A stretch of 64,000 nucleotides of DNA from Eutreptiella sp. 'Long Island Sound 2002'. Lineage: Eukaryota; Euglenozoa; Euglenophyceae; Eutreptiales; Eutreptiaceae. The stretch lies in contig OZ038381.1 in the NCBI GenBank assembly GCA_964036045.1, forward strand, positions 108,567,367 through 108,631,366, read 5' to 3'. Made by a program: the position numbers and the translations under genes. Position 1 is the stretch's first letter, and each line of letters begins with the position of its first letter. The notes beneath the pieces were generated by a model, which saw nothing but the letters and a program-made list of their open reading frames with translations, was not told the origin of the DNA and searched no databases. Below, in pieces: positions 10,901-21,969 of the stretch.

Positions 10901-12976
10901 TCACTGTCGGAGGGTTCGATCCATCCCCGCTCAATGAACTCGGCCAACAGCTTCTTCATGGCCTCCGCCCGATCGCCCTGAAGTTGGTACTCCCGATGAC
11001 GATATATCTTCGGGTTCGGCTTCAGGTTGATCTTTCGCTGTACCAAACCTCCCACGATCTGGAGGGTTCTTGTTGGCGACGCCACTGAATAGCCGCGGAT
11101 AGGCTTTGATCAGCCTCTCCTTCAGCTCGGCGACCTTCGGGTTCTCCTGGGCCTCTTCAGCCGCTTGCTTCGGTATAGATACAACCGACCGCACTGCGGT
11201 ATAGGCCTCCTCTGGGTCCGAGTCCGACTTCTCTTCGTCCGATATGCCGTCTTCATCGTCGTGGGGAGCTCTTCCCACCGATAATCTTCGGAAATTTGCG
11301 GCGTCGGGCTGGTGACTGTCGCTATCGGCAGCCATTCTTGGAAAATCCCATGTCGGTGGGTCCGACCCAACCGGACCATCGTATCGGTCCGCGATGTGAT
11401 CCATGACCCTCGCCACGAACTCGTCCTTCTCGTACTTGCCGCCGACCAACATCTTGTCATCCCACCAATGCGGAGATGTGACCATGGCCCGCCTCTTCTT
11501 GGCTGCCACACGGTCGTGCATCCCCATCCGCATGTAGTTGACGACGTCGTCGATCTCGGCGTGGGACAGGACGTCAATGCCATCAATTGGCTGATCTATC
11601 CCCTCTTTGGGCTCAAACATGACCTTCATGGGCACCGCCTCCACCCTACGGATGAATGCTTCATCACCTGTGGGCTGGACTTGCGCCCCATCCAGCAGGA
11701 AAGCCTTGGTACCCCACGCTTGACCCGGGGAGGGCATTGATACACCCTTGGCGTCGATGAACAACTCCTCCTCTGGCCCGAATGACATCTCGTTCAGGGT
11801 GATGGAGTCCAGCGTCGACTTGAGACCCTCCAGCGGACATGGGGTGGATCCTATGCCGGTTATGACCAGGATCCCCTTCGCCCTATCCGCGATGATCTTC
11901 TCCACCGTACGTCTGGTATTGTCCAGGGAGCCATGCCAATACATGGGCCCCCACTCCTTCAAACCCCAATGCCTGTGCCAGGCTGAGTCTCCTCGATGCC
12001 AATTCCTCCTACACTTCCGCAAAGGTGGGGCATCCCGGGAAGCGAAGACGTCCGTCTCGGGCGTTTCGGCTCCCAGCGTCCGGATCATCCTGTCATACAC
12101 CTGTGGCGCCATTCCATACTCCGTGAGCTGAACTCCGCGGTCTCCTCTGGACTTGGCACCCACAGTTTGCACCGCTCGGACGATCCGATCCTCTTCCTCA
12201 GCATTCCATTGGGATGATCCGCATGCATAATCCGTGGACAGCCATGTGAGGCATTCATCATCCTCCCGGACCAGCGTTGCACGATGGGGAAGGGCTCCAA
12301 TGGCATTCGCCACCATAAAGTCATACCCCATGATCATATCCCAATCTGTAATGTCGGCCACATAGAAGTTCCCGGATAGAGTGCTTCTCTTCGCCTGATC
12401 AGGGCGGTTCAAGCGCTCATGCTCCCAGAATTCCATACTGATAGTGGCCTCATGGGTACCACCACCCATGATCTCTCCATTGGCCACCTTCAGGCGCACC
12501 AGTCTACGGCTGGGCTGCAGGGATTCCTCCTTGAACAACCCTCTCCGGACCAGGCTCACCTGGGCACCCGTATCCACCAACACATCCACCACCTTCTCCT
12601 CTCGTCCGCACCGTACTCGCACTTTCAAGTGCAACTGCCGCTCGTCACCATGCGGTGTATGGACGACTCTCACGGCATGCAACTCTAGCACGTCCGGGTG
12701 CATCAGGACTTCAAGGGTATGGTCACGGATGGTGTAGATCTTGGGCTGGTCCTGCCCGTCCACGGGGCTCTCCGTGGTCGCTCCTTCCTTCTTGCCATGT
12801 CCCGTACCCGCATGTACTACCCTTGGCAGGGCGCTCCAGGGGTTGGGAGTGGCGAAACTCAGTAGTTTTGGCTCTTCCAGAGCCTTCCTCGGCACTCGAT
12901 GTGCCTTCGCTTTCTCTGGGATTCCACTGATCCTCGGAGGAGAGACCTCCGAGGTCCCACTCCCGTGGGGGCTCCT
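7909..12976 (-). pseudogene. Element B pol: protease, linker domain, RT, RNase H, integrase, chromodomain
   Basis: It opens directly after the gag TAG (12977-12979) in the same frame, as if expressed by stop-codon readthrough. The aspartic protease motif DTGA is at about 12563-12577. A linker domain with DVFASR (about 12050) and a conserved W/P-rich stretch follows. Reverse transcriptase has FVDD near 10531-10551. RNase H (LRTDAS, CTDHQS), integrase (C-X2-C, SDRG, NGRAE) and a chromodomain near 7960-8130 complete it. Breaks are a one-base frameshift near 11035, TGA at 9775-9777 where H has CGG (Arg), and TGA at 8638-8640 where H has TGG (Trp). It otherwise spans the full family length, so decay is recent. 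Confidence 0.88.
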
Positions 12977-15764
12977 CTAGACTTGACTTCCCGCAGCCCC
13001 TTCCGGCTGCGATCCGCCAGGATCTTGTCCACCACGTTGCTGGGCCTTGAGTTCCTCCAACGTCCTCAACATATCCTCAGCAACTTCCTCGATCGACCTC
13101 ACTCGTCGGTCTTGGCCAGGTCCACCACCATAGCCTCTTCCTCCGCCTTTTCCTTGGCCCTTGCCTTGGCCTTTTCCCCCGTCTCCGCCCTTCGCCTTCC
13201 AATCGGAAATCCGCTGCTCCTTGGGCTTCTTCTCGGGGTGGGCGGCGAAGTAGGCCTTCTTGTCCGCCTCATACACCTTGCACTGACGGTGGTCGTGTGC
13301 ATGGTTGTTTCCCTTGCCATAACAGACCCAGCATCCGTCGTGCTGAGACCTGTACTCCCGGAACAAGAGCGGTGGGTTCCCGATCCTCCTTGGCTCTCTG
13401 CTCTTCTTGGGTCCCACCTGGCTCCATCTGGACCGATCCTACCCATGGTTCCTCACGTTATGCGCCACAAACGCGAAGAAGTGGGCCTCCTCGTGAACCT
13501 CCCGGGACCCGGTCCAGTGGTCTTGGCCACTTCCACTACCATCCTCCGCGGAGTTGGCCGTGTCCTCCTGGATCTCCCGATGATGGCGGTCTTCTCGGTG
13601 TCCTCGTTGTCCATGACCATGTCGATCCTGCACGTGAGCCTCGTTCTTCGCATTGAGCTTCAACTCCACCGTGATGTACTTCACGTTCTCGTCCAGGCTC
13701 ATGCGGGCGAAGATGACCTGCATCCTCAGCGGCTCCCCGCGCCTCCACTCCACGTTGTTGAGGCGCAGCAACCTTTGCCCCATGGAGTCTCCAAATACCT
13801 CCACGTACACGGCGTTCTTCAGGCCCGACATCCGGTTGGGCTCGCCCAGGTTCCTCCTGAAGAACTCCATGATACCCGCATGGGTATCCTCCGCCGCCAT
13901 GATCCTCACCGCCACCCGCTTCTTGGCTCGCTTCTTCTCCTCGTCCTCCACTCTCCTCTTCCAGTTGCCGGGGAGGACGTCCTTCAGCAGGTGGCGGATC
14001 TCGCTGGCCTCATTCCAGTCCTCCACCAGCTTGAGGCATCTTCGGTACTTTCGCAGGTACCGGTTCCACTCCCGGACCCGCAACTCACCGCGGTCCAGCG
14101 GCAGCGGGATGGACCACAAGTCCTCCAGCTTCTGGTTCGGAGTGTCCACCCGCTCCTCATCCTCCAACCACTGGAGGCAGGCCTGCTCCATACGGATCAA
14201 TCCTTCCCGGATCTGATCCCGCAGCTCCTCCTTCAGGTCCTGCGCCAGCCGGTGTGGGAATGTCCGACATACCCACTTGTCCCGCGGCGCTCCCCGCATC
14301 TCGCCGACGACCTCCTCGGCGTAGTCCTCCCAATCCAGGATGAAGTCGTCCAGGTTGGAGGGGTTGCCATCATAGTAGGGGATTTTGATTCCCCTGAGGT
14401 CGTCAATCCTGATGGCGTCTCCGACGTCCCCAGCCACCACTCCACCGAGGCGGATACCACCTGTGGCCGGGGGGTGTGAGTACACTCCCCGTACATCCCT
14501 CTCCTCCATGGAGTGCAGTCCAGTTGGGCCTGAACCCACGGGGTTTGGAATGCGGGAAGGACTTGCTCCATCAGCCGTCCATATCCCCGTATTGGGGTCC
14601 TTCGCCCACAGATTTCCACCTGGGTGGCCTCGACCATGTCTGTCGGCGCTTCCCATGGTTCGCCCCTGCATGGTCTGCCTCTGGATCTCCTCTTCCGCAT
14701 AAACTGCATGGGTATTCGTAGTTGGCGGTAGATCCTGGGCGGCGTGGGACATCTGTACCGTCAGGCTCCTCGGGTCCGTGGTTACGTGCCCTTCCCGCAT
14801 GGACCCAGCCGGTGCCGTGTGTTCCCCGAGCATTGTGGATTCGCTGAACACGGTCAACACGCGGAGGTGCGTAGGGTGCCTCTGCAGGGCCGCCCATGGG
14901 CTTATCCATGGCGCTCCTGAGGGTCTTACCCCGCTCCACCAGCTCTGCCGCGGCCGGCTTTGCCGGGAGCTCCGGACCCGAGGCGAGGGGCTGTAGCTCC
15001 TCTAGCCTTTTCAGGCGTCCCGACATGTCCTCCACCAGGTGGAGGAGGCTGTCCACCACTCGCTGCTGCTTCTCCAGGGCCAGCTCCAGATTCTCCCGGT
15101 ACCGGTCCCGTTCCGCTCGCAGCTCCTCCATGTCTTTCTCCGCGGCCGACTGGTCATCCAGGATCCCCGCGACGTCTTCCGCTAGACCGTCCTTCGCGTT
15201 GTCCAGGCGGTCTAGGCGATGCACGATGGCGTCCATCCCCATCTTTGGGTACTTGCCCATGAGAAAGGACACGTGCTCGCAGTGGCACTCAGCCTGCTTT
15301 CCGCCTGATCCGGCGCATCCCGCGGTTCCCGGCACCTCAGACTCGTCGCCCATGGGCGTATCGCCTATGGCGTCAGTCTCTGGTCCCGTGTGCCGGGGCA
15401 CAGGTGCCGTCCGGGCCCTGGCTGGCCTCTCCAAGCCCTCGGCGTCGTGCTTCAGGGCGGGCTCGGGGGCCGTATGCGCCCTGGCGATCGGCGCGGGCGT
15501 CTCCTCCGACTCCGAGGGTTGCTCATAGGCTGTCCGATAGCCCTCAGAGTGCCCCTCGGATTCCCACAGCCTGACCGGGCTAGGGTCCGTATCCATAGCC
15601 CCGGCGTCCCTTGCCGCGGACTTGGGAGACCCGCGCTTCCGGTAGCGCCGGGCCCGTCCTCCACTGCTGCCTGAATGGCAGGCCTCCTCAGAGTCCTCCG
15701 CGGCGGAGCGGAGGTTGCATGCCTTTCGGCAGCGACGCTCACACATGGAGACCAGATCCTCCAT
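12977..15764 (-). pseudogene. Element B gag (coiled coil, capsid, CCHC)
   Basis: Structural protein of the virus-like particle. The start I favour is ATG at 15762-15764, after the primer-binding site and leader. The N-terminal part is acidic/Arg-rich. A long heptad-rich coiled coil follows around 14990-15240. The reading frame then shifts by one near 14850 and continues as a capsid-like region, about 13440-14850. A zinc-knuckle-like Cys/His cluster (C-X2-C...H-X4-C) lies near 13280-13340, followed by a Gly/Lys-rich basic tail. TAG at 13439-13441 replaces the CAG seen in H, so Gag is truncated. The terminal stop is TAG at 12977-12979, followed in frame by pol. Confidence 0.75.
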
Positions 15765-15972
15765 GTCAAGTCCTCCTCTTCTCGAATGTCGTACTTCTCT
15801 TCGGGCTTCAACTTGCGGAGTTCGCCATGCTCTTGAACGTCTCGGCTCTTCTATGGCTCCAATCTCCGGCGTGGTATCCACCGAGTCCACAATACGCACC
15901 CGGGGCGTACTTGGGCAGGGCTCATGGGGGCCCAAGTCCCCGGGTCGCCGGTAGGTAGGGGCAGCAGGTACG

Positions 15973-15984
15973 CCTCTGCTACCA
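15973..15984 (-). promoter_or_regulatory. Element B primer-binding site (initiator tRNA-Met)
   Basis: In element sense TGGTAGCAGAGG, complementary to the 3' end of animal/fungal-type initiator tRNA-Met. It lies one base from the LTR end. Confidence 0.8.
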
Positions 15985-15985
15985 T

Positions 15986-18352
15986 AAAGAAGGTCCCTAC
16001 CAGGACCGGCCCCCGCTGTGCCCCTTCCGCCTGTTACCCCTGCTGATTTACTCCGGATCAACGATTGCATTCCTCAAACTCCAGGGTCCAAAATCGAAAA
16101 ATATAGAAACTAAAATCCTCCTTCAACCCTGAACAGCAACCGGATCCCACAAATGCAGCAATAACCCAATCCACAATCCAATCCAAATGGCGGGCTTTCG
16201 TTCAGCACATCGATGGTCTCACGATGGCGGACATGTACAAGAATTGCACCAAAGAGGAAAGCCCTGAAATTGGCATATGAACACAAATAAAGCAAAGTTG
16301 GGGAAAGATGGAAACGTACACATTCACAGCCATAGACCCCTCATTCCCTGGACTCAAGACCTTCCCTTGACTCACCAACATGATGCCCTGAACCCAATCA
16401 AATAAGATGGCTGAATGCCATGTGCCAAAAGTCACTACATAAACCCCAAAAATGTGTTCAATCCCAAGCCTCTAAATCCTAGCCCAATAGGGGAGGTGGC
16501 GTGTCATGGCCTAGAGTGGCACTCAGGACCATGCCCTACTCTGACATATACTTGGTTGGACTTTGGGTCGAATGGGCTTGGAGATATGCCCCATGAGTTT
16601 GAACTCATAACATGCCAAAAAACTGCCAATTCACACCATATCGGCCATATATCAAATATATGCTCAAAATTCTCAAAATTGAAGTTACGACTTATCCGAA
16701 GGCTCAAAGTATGCATGGAATCATAGTCTACTATTCATGGAGGATAGAGACCAAAGGTCAATGCCCATGTACATCCCCACTTTACCCTCGAAACCCCTTC
16801 GGATATGGGCACCACGCACTGCCCAAGTCAGCCCATGATCTTGAGACCAATTCTTGTGATCCTTCGTGCGCCAAGCCAAATGGAGTACGCAATCCGGCAT
16901 ATGGTGGTGTTCAACTCCAAAGGATATGCCAACATATGAACAACATACCATGGTTGGACTCTTCATAGGCTTCTTGCTGTTTGCCGACCAAGTAAGTACA
17001 CAAAACACAAAAATGAGCAAAAATTGAGGTCAAAAACATGAAAATATGCCCAAATACAAAGTTGTCATGATAGTATATCTCTATGCTCACCCATGATATC
17101 CGCTCATGGTTCAATACACAAATGATTGGAACCATTAGCAAACAATTCCCCCACTTGGATCCCCTATCAGGCGCATGGAGATACCTTCGCCACTCATATC
17201 TACATGCCCCATGAAAATGGGAGTGCACTCATGGATCTCTTTGCCAAACATACCATGAGCAATGCATACGCGGTAGACTTAGTCTAGCGCTTTGAATTCC
17301 ACAATTGGGACATGGGCAAAGCCCTTGTCACGTGTGGCTCCCCATCTCTTCGGCCACACGAAGATATATGACATGGGCGTAAGCATATCAAGACATATAC
17401 CATGCATATAACACATACCCTCAAAAAGTGGCTCCCACCATGGTATGCCATGCCCCTCCATGGTCATAACTTCATGTTAAAAATGCGTAGGAACCCAAGG
17501 AAAGTTGCTATGCAACCCCAACACTCATGCGGCACACTCGAAAGTCGCATTAAAATATTCGGTTGCACGGGCCAAGAGTTATATATCACTTTATACCCTC
17601 TTGAGCCTGATCCCTTGCTACACCGGGCATGTGTCCGCACCAAAGGCGTTTGATGCTCCCTAAATTAAGTTGAGACCAAGGCGCTTGCAACGCAACCTTC
17701 CTCCTTCTCTTTCCTCACACTCGCTCGTAGATATGGCCCTTCAAAGTGGTCCCACGATTCACTTTTGTTTCCCTTATATCTCCAAGTCAAATCGGTGGCA
17801 AGTATAAGGGAAACCTGATTTGGGCATAGGGAAAAGAGTATGACCACTCGAAGAAGACCAAATCAAGTGCGGCGATGTCGAAGTCGAAAATCCGATTTCG
17901 ACATCGCGAAAAATTCAGAATAAAATTTCGAGTGCATATTTAGAAAATTGCGGAAGCAACGAACCCTTTACTGATGAAATCTGACCCTTCATCGGAGTTT
18001 CCGCCAAAATATCTGGAAATAACAGTTAACCAATCGGTTACCGCAAAATAGCGAGCCAACTGACAGTCGCCGATACATTGACAATCAGAACGAAAGGCTG
18101 AAAAATCACGGAAACATTATGATAAAAAAGACCCTATTGATTCCTGATATTCCGATATATAAATCTCCGCTGGCGGCGCCTCGGTACTGAATATGGCCGC
18201 TCATAGCCGGAATGGCCAAACCTATCACACTATCACATCGGGCTAGGTCAGGTGGATGCGAGAGTATGATATCAGCCAATGGCGGCTTGCCGGCACATAG
18301 ATACACACCCCAAGTGACCCCAAGATGGCCACGGGGGTCCGAACCGGCTTCA
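15986..18352 (-). repeat. Element B 5' LTR
   Basis: Partner of 5158-7515, longer by a duplicated TCAAAATTC stretch near 16665. It should hold the element promoter, but I see no convincing core promoter. Hairpin at 17872-17907. Confidence 0.9.
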
Positions 18353-21292
18353 CAGGTCAAGGGGACAGTGTTGGGCCCCCAAACCCACACAGCCGCGCCC
18401 ACAGCACGTGGGTGGCGGACCTTAACAGCCCGCCCAGTGGGCGGGCAGTCGGGGGAGGGACAGCGCCTGACCTCAGACGCCCCTGACAATGGTGGAAGGC
18501 AGCCCCCCCGGGAACGCCCTTCCGCCATCCCCGAAGCGAGCAACGCCGGCCCGCAAGGGCGCACGCTGTGGGACCGGTGCTGGGTCCCCACGCCCGCACC
18601 GACCGCACCCGGGACACACGGGTCGCGGAACGCTGGCTGCCCGCTCCAGAGGACGGGCGGCCGAGGGACGGACAGCGCCTGCCACCAGACGCCCCTCACA
18701 ACGGTGGCAGGCCACCCCCCTCGGGGACGGCCCCCCACCACCTCCGCGGCACGCAGCCTCCACAGGGCATGCAGGCCAAGGGGAAAGTGTTGGGCCCCCA
18801 CACCCACACAGCCGCGCCCACAGCACGTGGGTGGCGGACCCCGACAGCCCGCCCAGTGGGCGGGCAGTCGGGGGAGGGACAGCACCTGACCTCAGACGCC
18901 CCTCACAATGGTGGAAGGCACCCCCCCCGGGGACGCCATTCCGCCACCCCCACAGCGAGCAACGCCAGCCCGCAAGGGCGCACGCTGTGGGGCCGGTGCT
19001 GGGTCCCCACGCCCGCACCAACCGCACCCGGGACACACGGGTCGCGGAACTCTGGCTGCCCGCTCCAGAGGACGGGCGGCCGGGGGAGGTACAGCGCCTG
19101 ACACCAGACGCCCCTCACAACGGTGGCAGGCCACCCCCCCCGGGGACGGCCCCCCACCACCCCCGCGGCACGCAGCCCCCACGGGGCATGCAGGCCAAGG
19201 GGACAGTGTTGGGCCCCCACATCCACACACCCGCGCCCACAGCACTGGGGTGGCGGACCCCAACAGCCCGCCCAGTGGGCGGGCGGTCGGGGGAGGGACA
19301 GCGCCTGACCTCAGACGCCCCTCACAATGGTGGAAGGCACCCCCCCTGAAAACGCCCTTCCGCCACCCCCACAACGAGCAACGCCGGCCCGCAAGGGCGC
19401 ACGCTGTGGGGCCGGTGCTGGGTCCCCACGCCCGCACCGACCGCACCCGGGACACACGGGTCGCGGAACCCTGGCTGGCCACCCAAAAGGACAGGCGGCC
19501 GGGGGAGGGACAGCGCTTGACACCAGACGCCCCTCACAACGGTGGCGGGCCACCCCCCCCGGGGACGGCCCCCCACCACCCCCGCGGCACGCAGCCCCCA
19601 CAGGGCATGCAGGCCAGGGGGACAGTGCTGGGCCCCCACACCCACACACCCGCGCCCACAGCACGTGGGTGGCGGTCCCCGACAGCCCGCCCAGTGGGCG
19701 GGCAATCGGGGGAGGGACAGCGCCTGACCTCAGACGCCCCTCACAATGGTGGAAGGCACCCCCCCTGAGGACGCCCTTCCGCCACCCCCACAACGAGCAA
19801 CGCCGGCCCGCAAAGGCGCACGCTGTGGGGGCGGTGCTGGGTCCCCACGCCCGCACCGACCGCACCCGGGACACAGGGGTCGCGGAACCCTGGCTGCCCG
19901 CCCCAGAGGACGGGCGGCCGGGGGAGGGACAGCGCTTGGCACCAGACGCCCCTAACAACGGTGGCGGGCCACCCCCCCCGGGGACGGCCCCCCACCACCC
20001 CCGCGGCACGCAGCCCCCACAGGGCATGCAGGCCATGGGGACAGTGTTGGGCCCCCACACCCACACACCCGCGCCCACAGCACGTGGGTGGCGGTCCCCG
20101 ACAGCCCGCCCAGTGGGCGGGCAATCGGGGGAGGGACAGCGCCTGATCTCAGATGCCCCTCACAATGGTGGAAGGCACCCCCCCCGGGGACGCCCTTCCG
20201 CCACCCCCACAGCGAGCAACGCCGGCCCGCAAGGGCGCACGCTGTGGGGCCGGTGCTGGGTCCTCACGCCCGCACCGAGCGCACCCGGGACAGACGTGTC
20301 GCGGAACCCTTGCTGCCCGCTCCAGAGGACAGGCGGACGGGGGAGGGACAGCGCCTGACACCAGACGCCCCTCACAACGGTGGCAGGCCACCCCCCCCCG
20401 GGGACGGCCCCCCACCACCCCCGCGGCACGCAGCCCTAACGGGGCATGCAGGCCAAGGGGATAATGTTGGGCCCCCACACCCACACACCCGCGCCCACGG
20501 CACGTGGGTGTCGGACCCATGACAGCCCGCCCAGAGGGCGGGCAGTCGGGGGAGGGACAGCGCCTGACCTCAGACGCCCCTCACAATGGTGGAAGGCACC
20601 CCCCCCGGGGACGCCCTTCCGCCACCCCCACAGCGAGCAACGCCGGCCCGCAAGCGCACGCTGTGGGGCCGGTGCTAGGTCCCCACGCCCGCACCGACCG
20701 CACCCGGGACACACGGGTCGCGGAACCCTGGCTGCCCGCTCCAGAGGACGGGCGGCCGGGGGAGGGACAGCGCCTGACACCAGACGCCCCTCACAACGGT
20801 GGCAGGCCACCCCCCCCGGGGACGGCCCCCCACCACCCCCGTTGCACGCAGCCCCCACGGGGCATGCAGGCCAAGGGGATAATGTTGGGCCCCCACACCC
20901 ACACACCCGCGCCCACGGCACCTGGGTGTCGGACCCTGACAGCCCGCCCAGTGGGCGGGCAGTCGGGGGAGGGACAGCGCCTGACCTCAGACGCCCCTCA
21001 CAATGGTGGAAGGCACCCCCCCCGGGGACGCCCTTCCGCCACCCCCACAACGAGCAATGCCGGCCCGCAAGCGCACGCTGTGGGGCCGGTGCTAGGTCCC
21101 CACGCCCGCACCGACCGCACCCGGGACACACGGGTCGCGGAACCCGGGCTGCCCGCTCCAGAGGACAGGCGGCCGGGGGAGGGACAGCGCCTGACACTAG
21201 ACGCCCCTCACAACGGTGGCAGGCCACCCCCCCCCGGGACGGCCCCCCCACCACCCCCACGGCACGCAGCCCCCACAGGGCATGCAAGCCAA
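18353..21292 (+). repeat. 419-bp GC-rich satellite array (about seven units)
   Basis: Repeats start at about 18353, 18772, 19191, 19610, 20029, 20448 and 20867, with period 416-419. Each unit is itself a dimer. Two half-units share GGGACAGCGCCTGAC.TCAGACGCCCC then ACGGTGGCAGG or ATGGTGGAAGG. Each unit carries a perfect hairpin, GCCCGCCC/GGGCGGGC, and runs of C. All six frames are long and Pro/Arg/Gly-rich because stop codons are rare at this GC content. These frames are not genes. Confidence 0.9.
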
Positions 21293-21312
21293 CACCTATG
21301 ATTTTAGCAGCT
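21293..21312 (+). repeat. X terminal inverted repeat, left
   Basis: 20 bases, perfect inverse of 33134-33153. Confidence 0.75.
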
Positions 21313-21339
21313 TTTTTTTCTCAAAATTCAAAAAGTCGA

Positions 21340-21655
21340 CAAAAAGGGGTTTTTCGCCAAAAATATCAAAAACCCTGAAATTTGGCCTATTTTGGGGTAT
21401 TTTTGCCCGCTCCGGGCTGGTCCTACAGAACAGTGCTGCACACCAGTGTACCTGCCTATAGAGGATTTTCGACAGAAATTCCAATTTTCTTTGGATTCTC
21501 TGGCCCCAAAATAGGGATGGGGGGGTTCCTCCCACCCGAGCTTTCTCCCAAACCATCCAAAACCCTCGAATTCGGCCTATTTTGGAGTATTTTTGTCTGC
21601 TCTGGGGTGGTGCAGCAGAACAGTGCTGCACACCAGTGTACCTACCTGTATAGTA
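21340..21655 (+). repeat. Two-copy repeat of about 189 bp
   Basis: Both copies contain GGCCTATTTTGG.GTATTTTTG and GTGCTGCACACCAGTGTACC (about 21434 and 21623). No coding frame. 21656-21789 is AT-rich and featureless apart from a G-run. Confidence 0.6.
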
Positions 21656-21789
21656 TAGTATAGGCACGAAAAAACCATGAAAATAGGTTTTGTACCCAAA
21701 AAGACCCAAAGTCACCTTTTGTTTTGATTATACACCCCCCAAATAGCAGGGGGGGGGGGAGTTCCTCCTACCCCATTGTTCCCCAAAAA

Positions 21790-21965
21790 TAACAACCTAA
21801 GCCTCAAACATGTGTGTGTACGGTGATAGGCACGCAAAAGCCTACCTATGAACCATATCGAAATGGACCACAAACGGTGCAAAATAGGGCCAAAAACACC
21901 TCAAATGTTCATCGCTCATCCCATTCTTATGCACATACTATCATATTTTATGTAGTTCTTTGGCG
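21790..21965 (+). repeat. Isolated unit of the 190-bp satellite
   Basis: Matches the variant units near 32360-32550, including AAACATGTGTGTGTACGGTG and ATAGGCACGCAAAAGCC. It lies 7.6 kb from the main array at 29520. Confidence 0.75.
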
Positions 21966-21969
21966 TATT

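Larger units (their letters stand above)
5158..18352 (-). mobile_element. Element B: Ty3/gypsy chromodomain retrotransposon, 13.2 kb
   Basis: Full-length minus-strand LTR element. The LTRs are 2358 bp (5158-7515) and 2367 bp (15986-18352), and CAGGT duplications flank it at 5153-5157 and 18353-18357. The primer-binding site is at 15973-15984. Internal order, right to left, is gag, protease, linker domain, reverse transcriptase, RNase H, integrase, chromodomain. It inserted in the GC-rich satellite of S. The LTR pair differs at roughly 2-3% of sites by eye plus a 9-bp indel, so it is older than F. Several nonsense codons and frameshifts make it non-autonomous now. The duplication could also be read as 4 bp (CAGG) with LTRs one base longer. 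Confidence 0.9.

Noticed and set aside
18353-21292. Long Pro/Arg/Gly-rich open frames (up to 343 codons) on both strands
   Set aside because: They occur in all six frames, follow the 419-bp satellite period and change frame between units. They result from high GC content and few stop codons.
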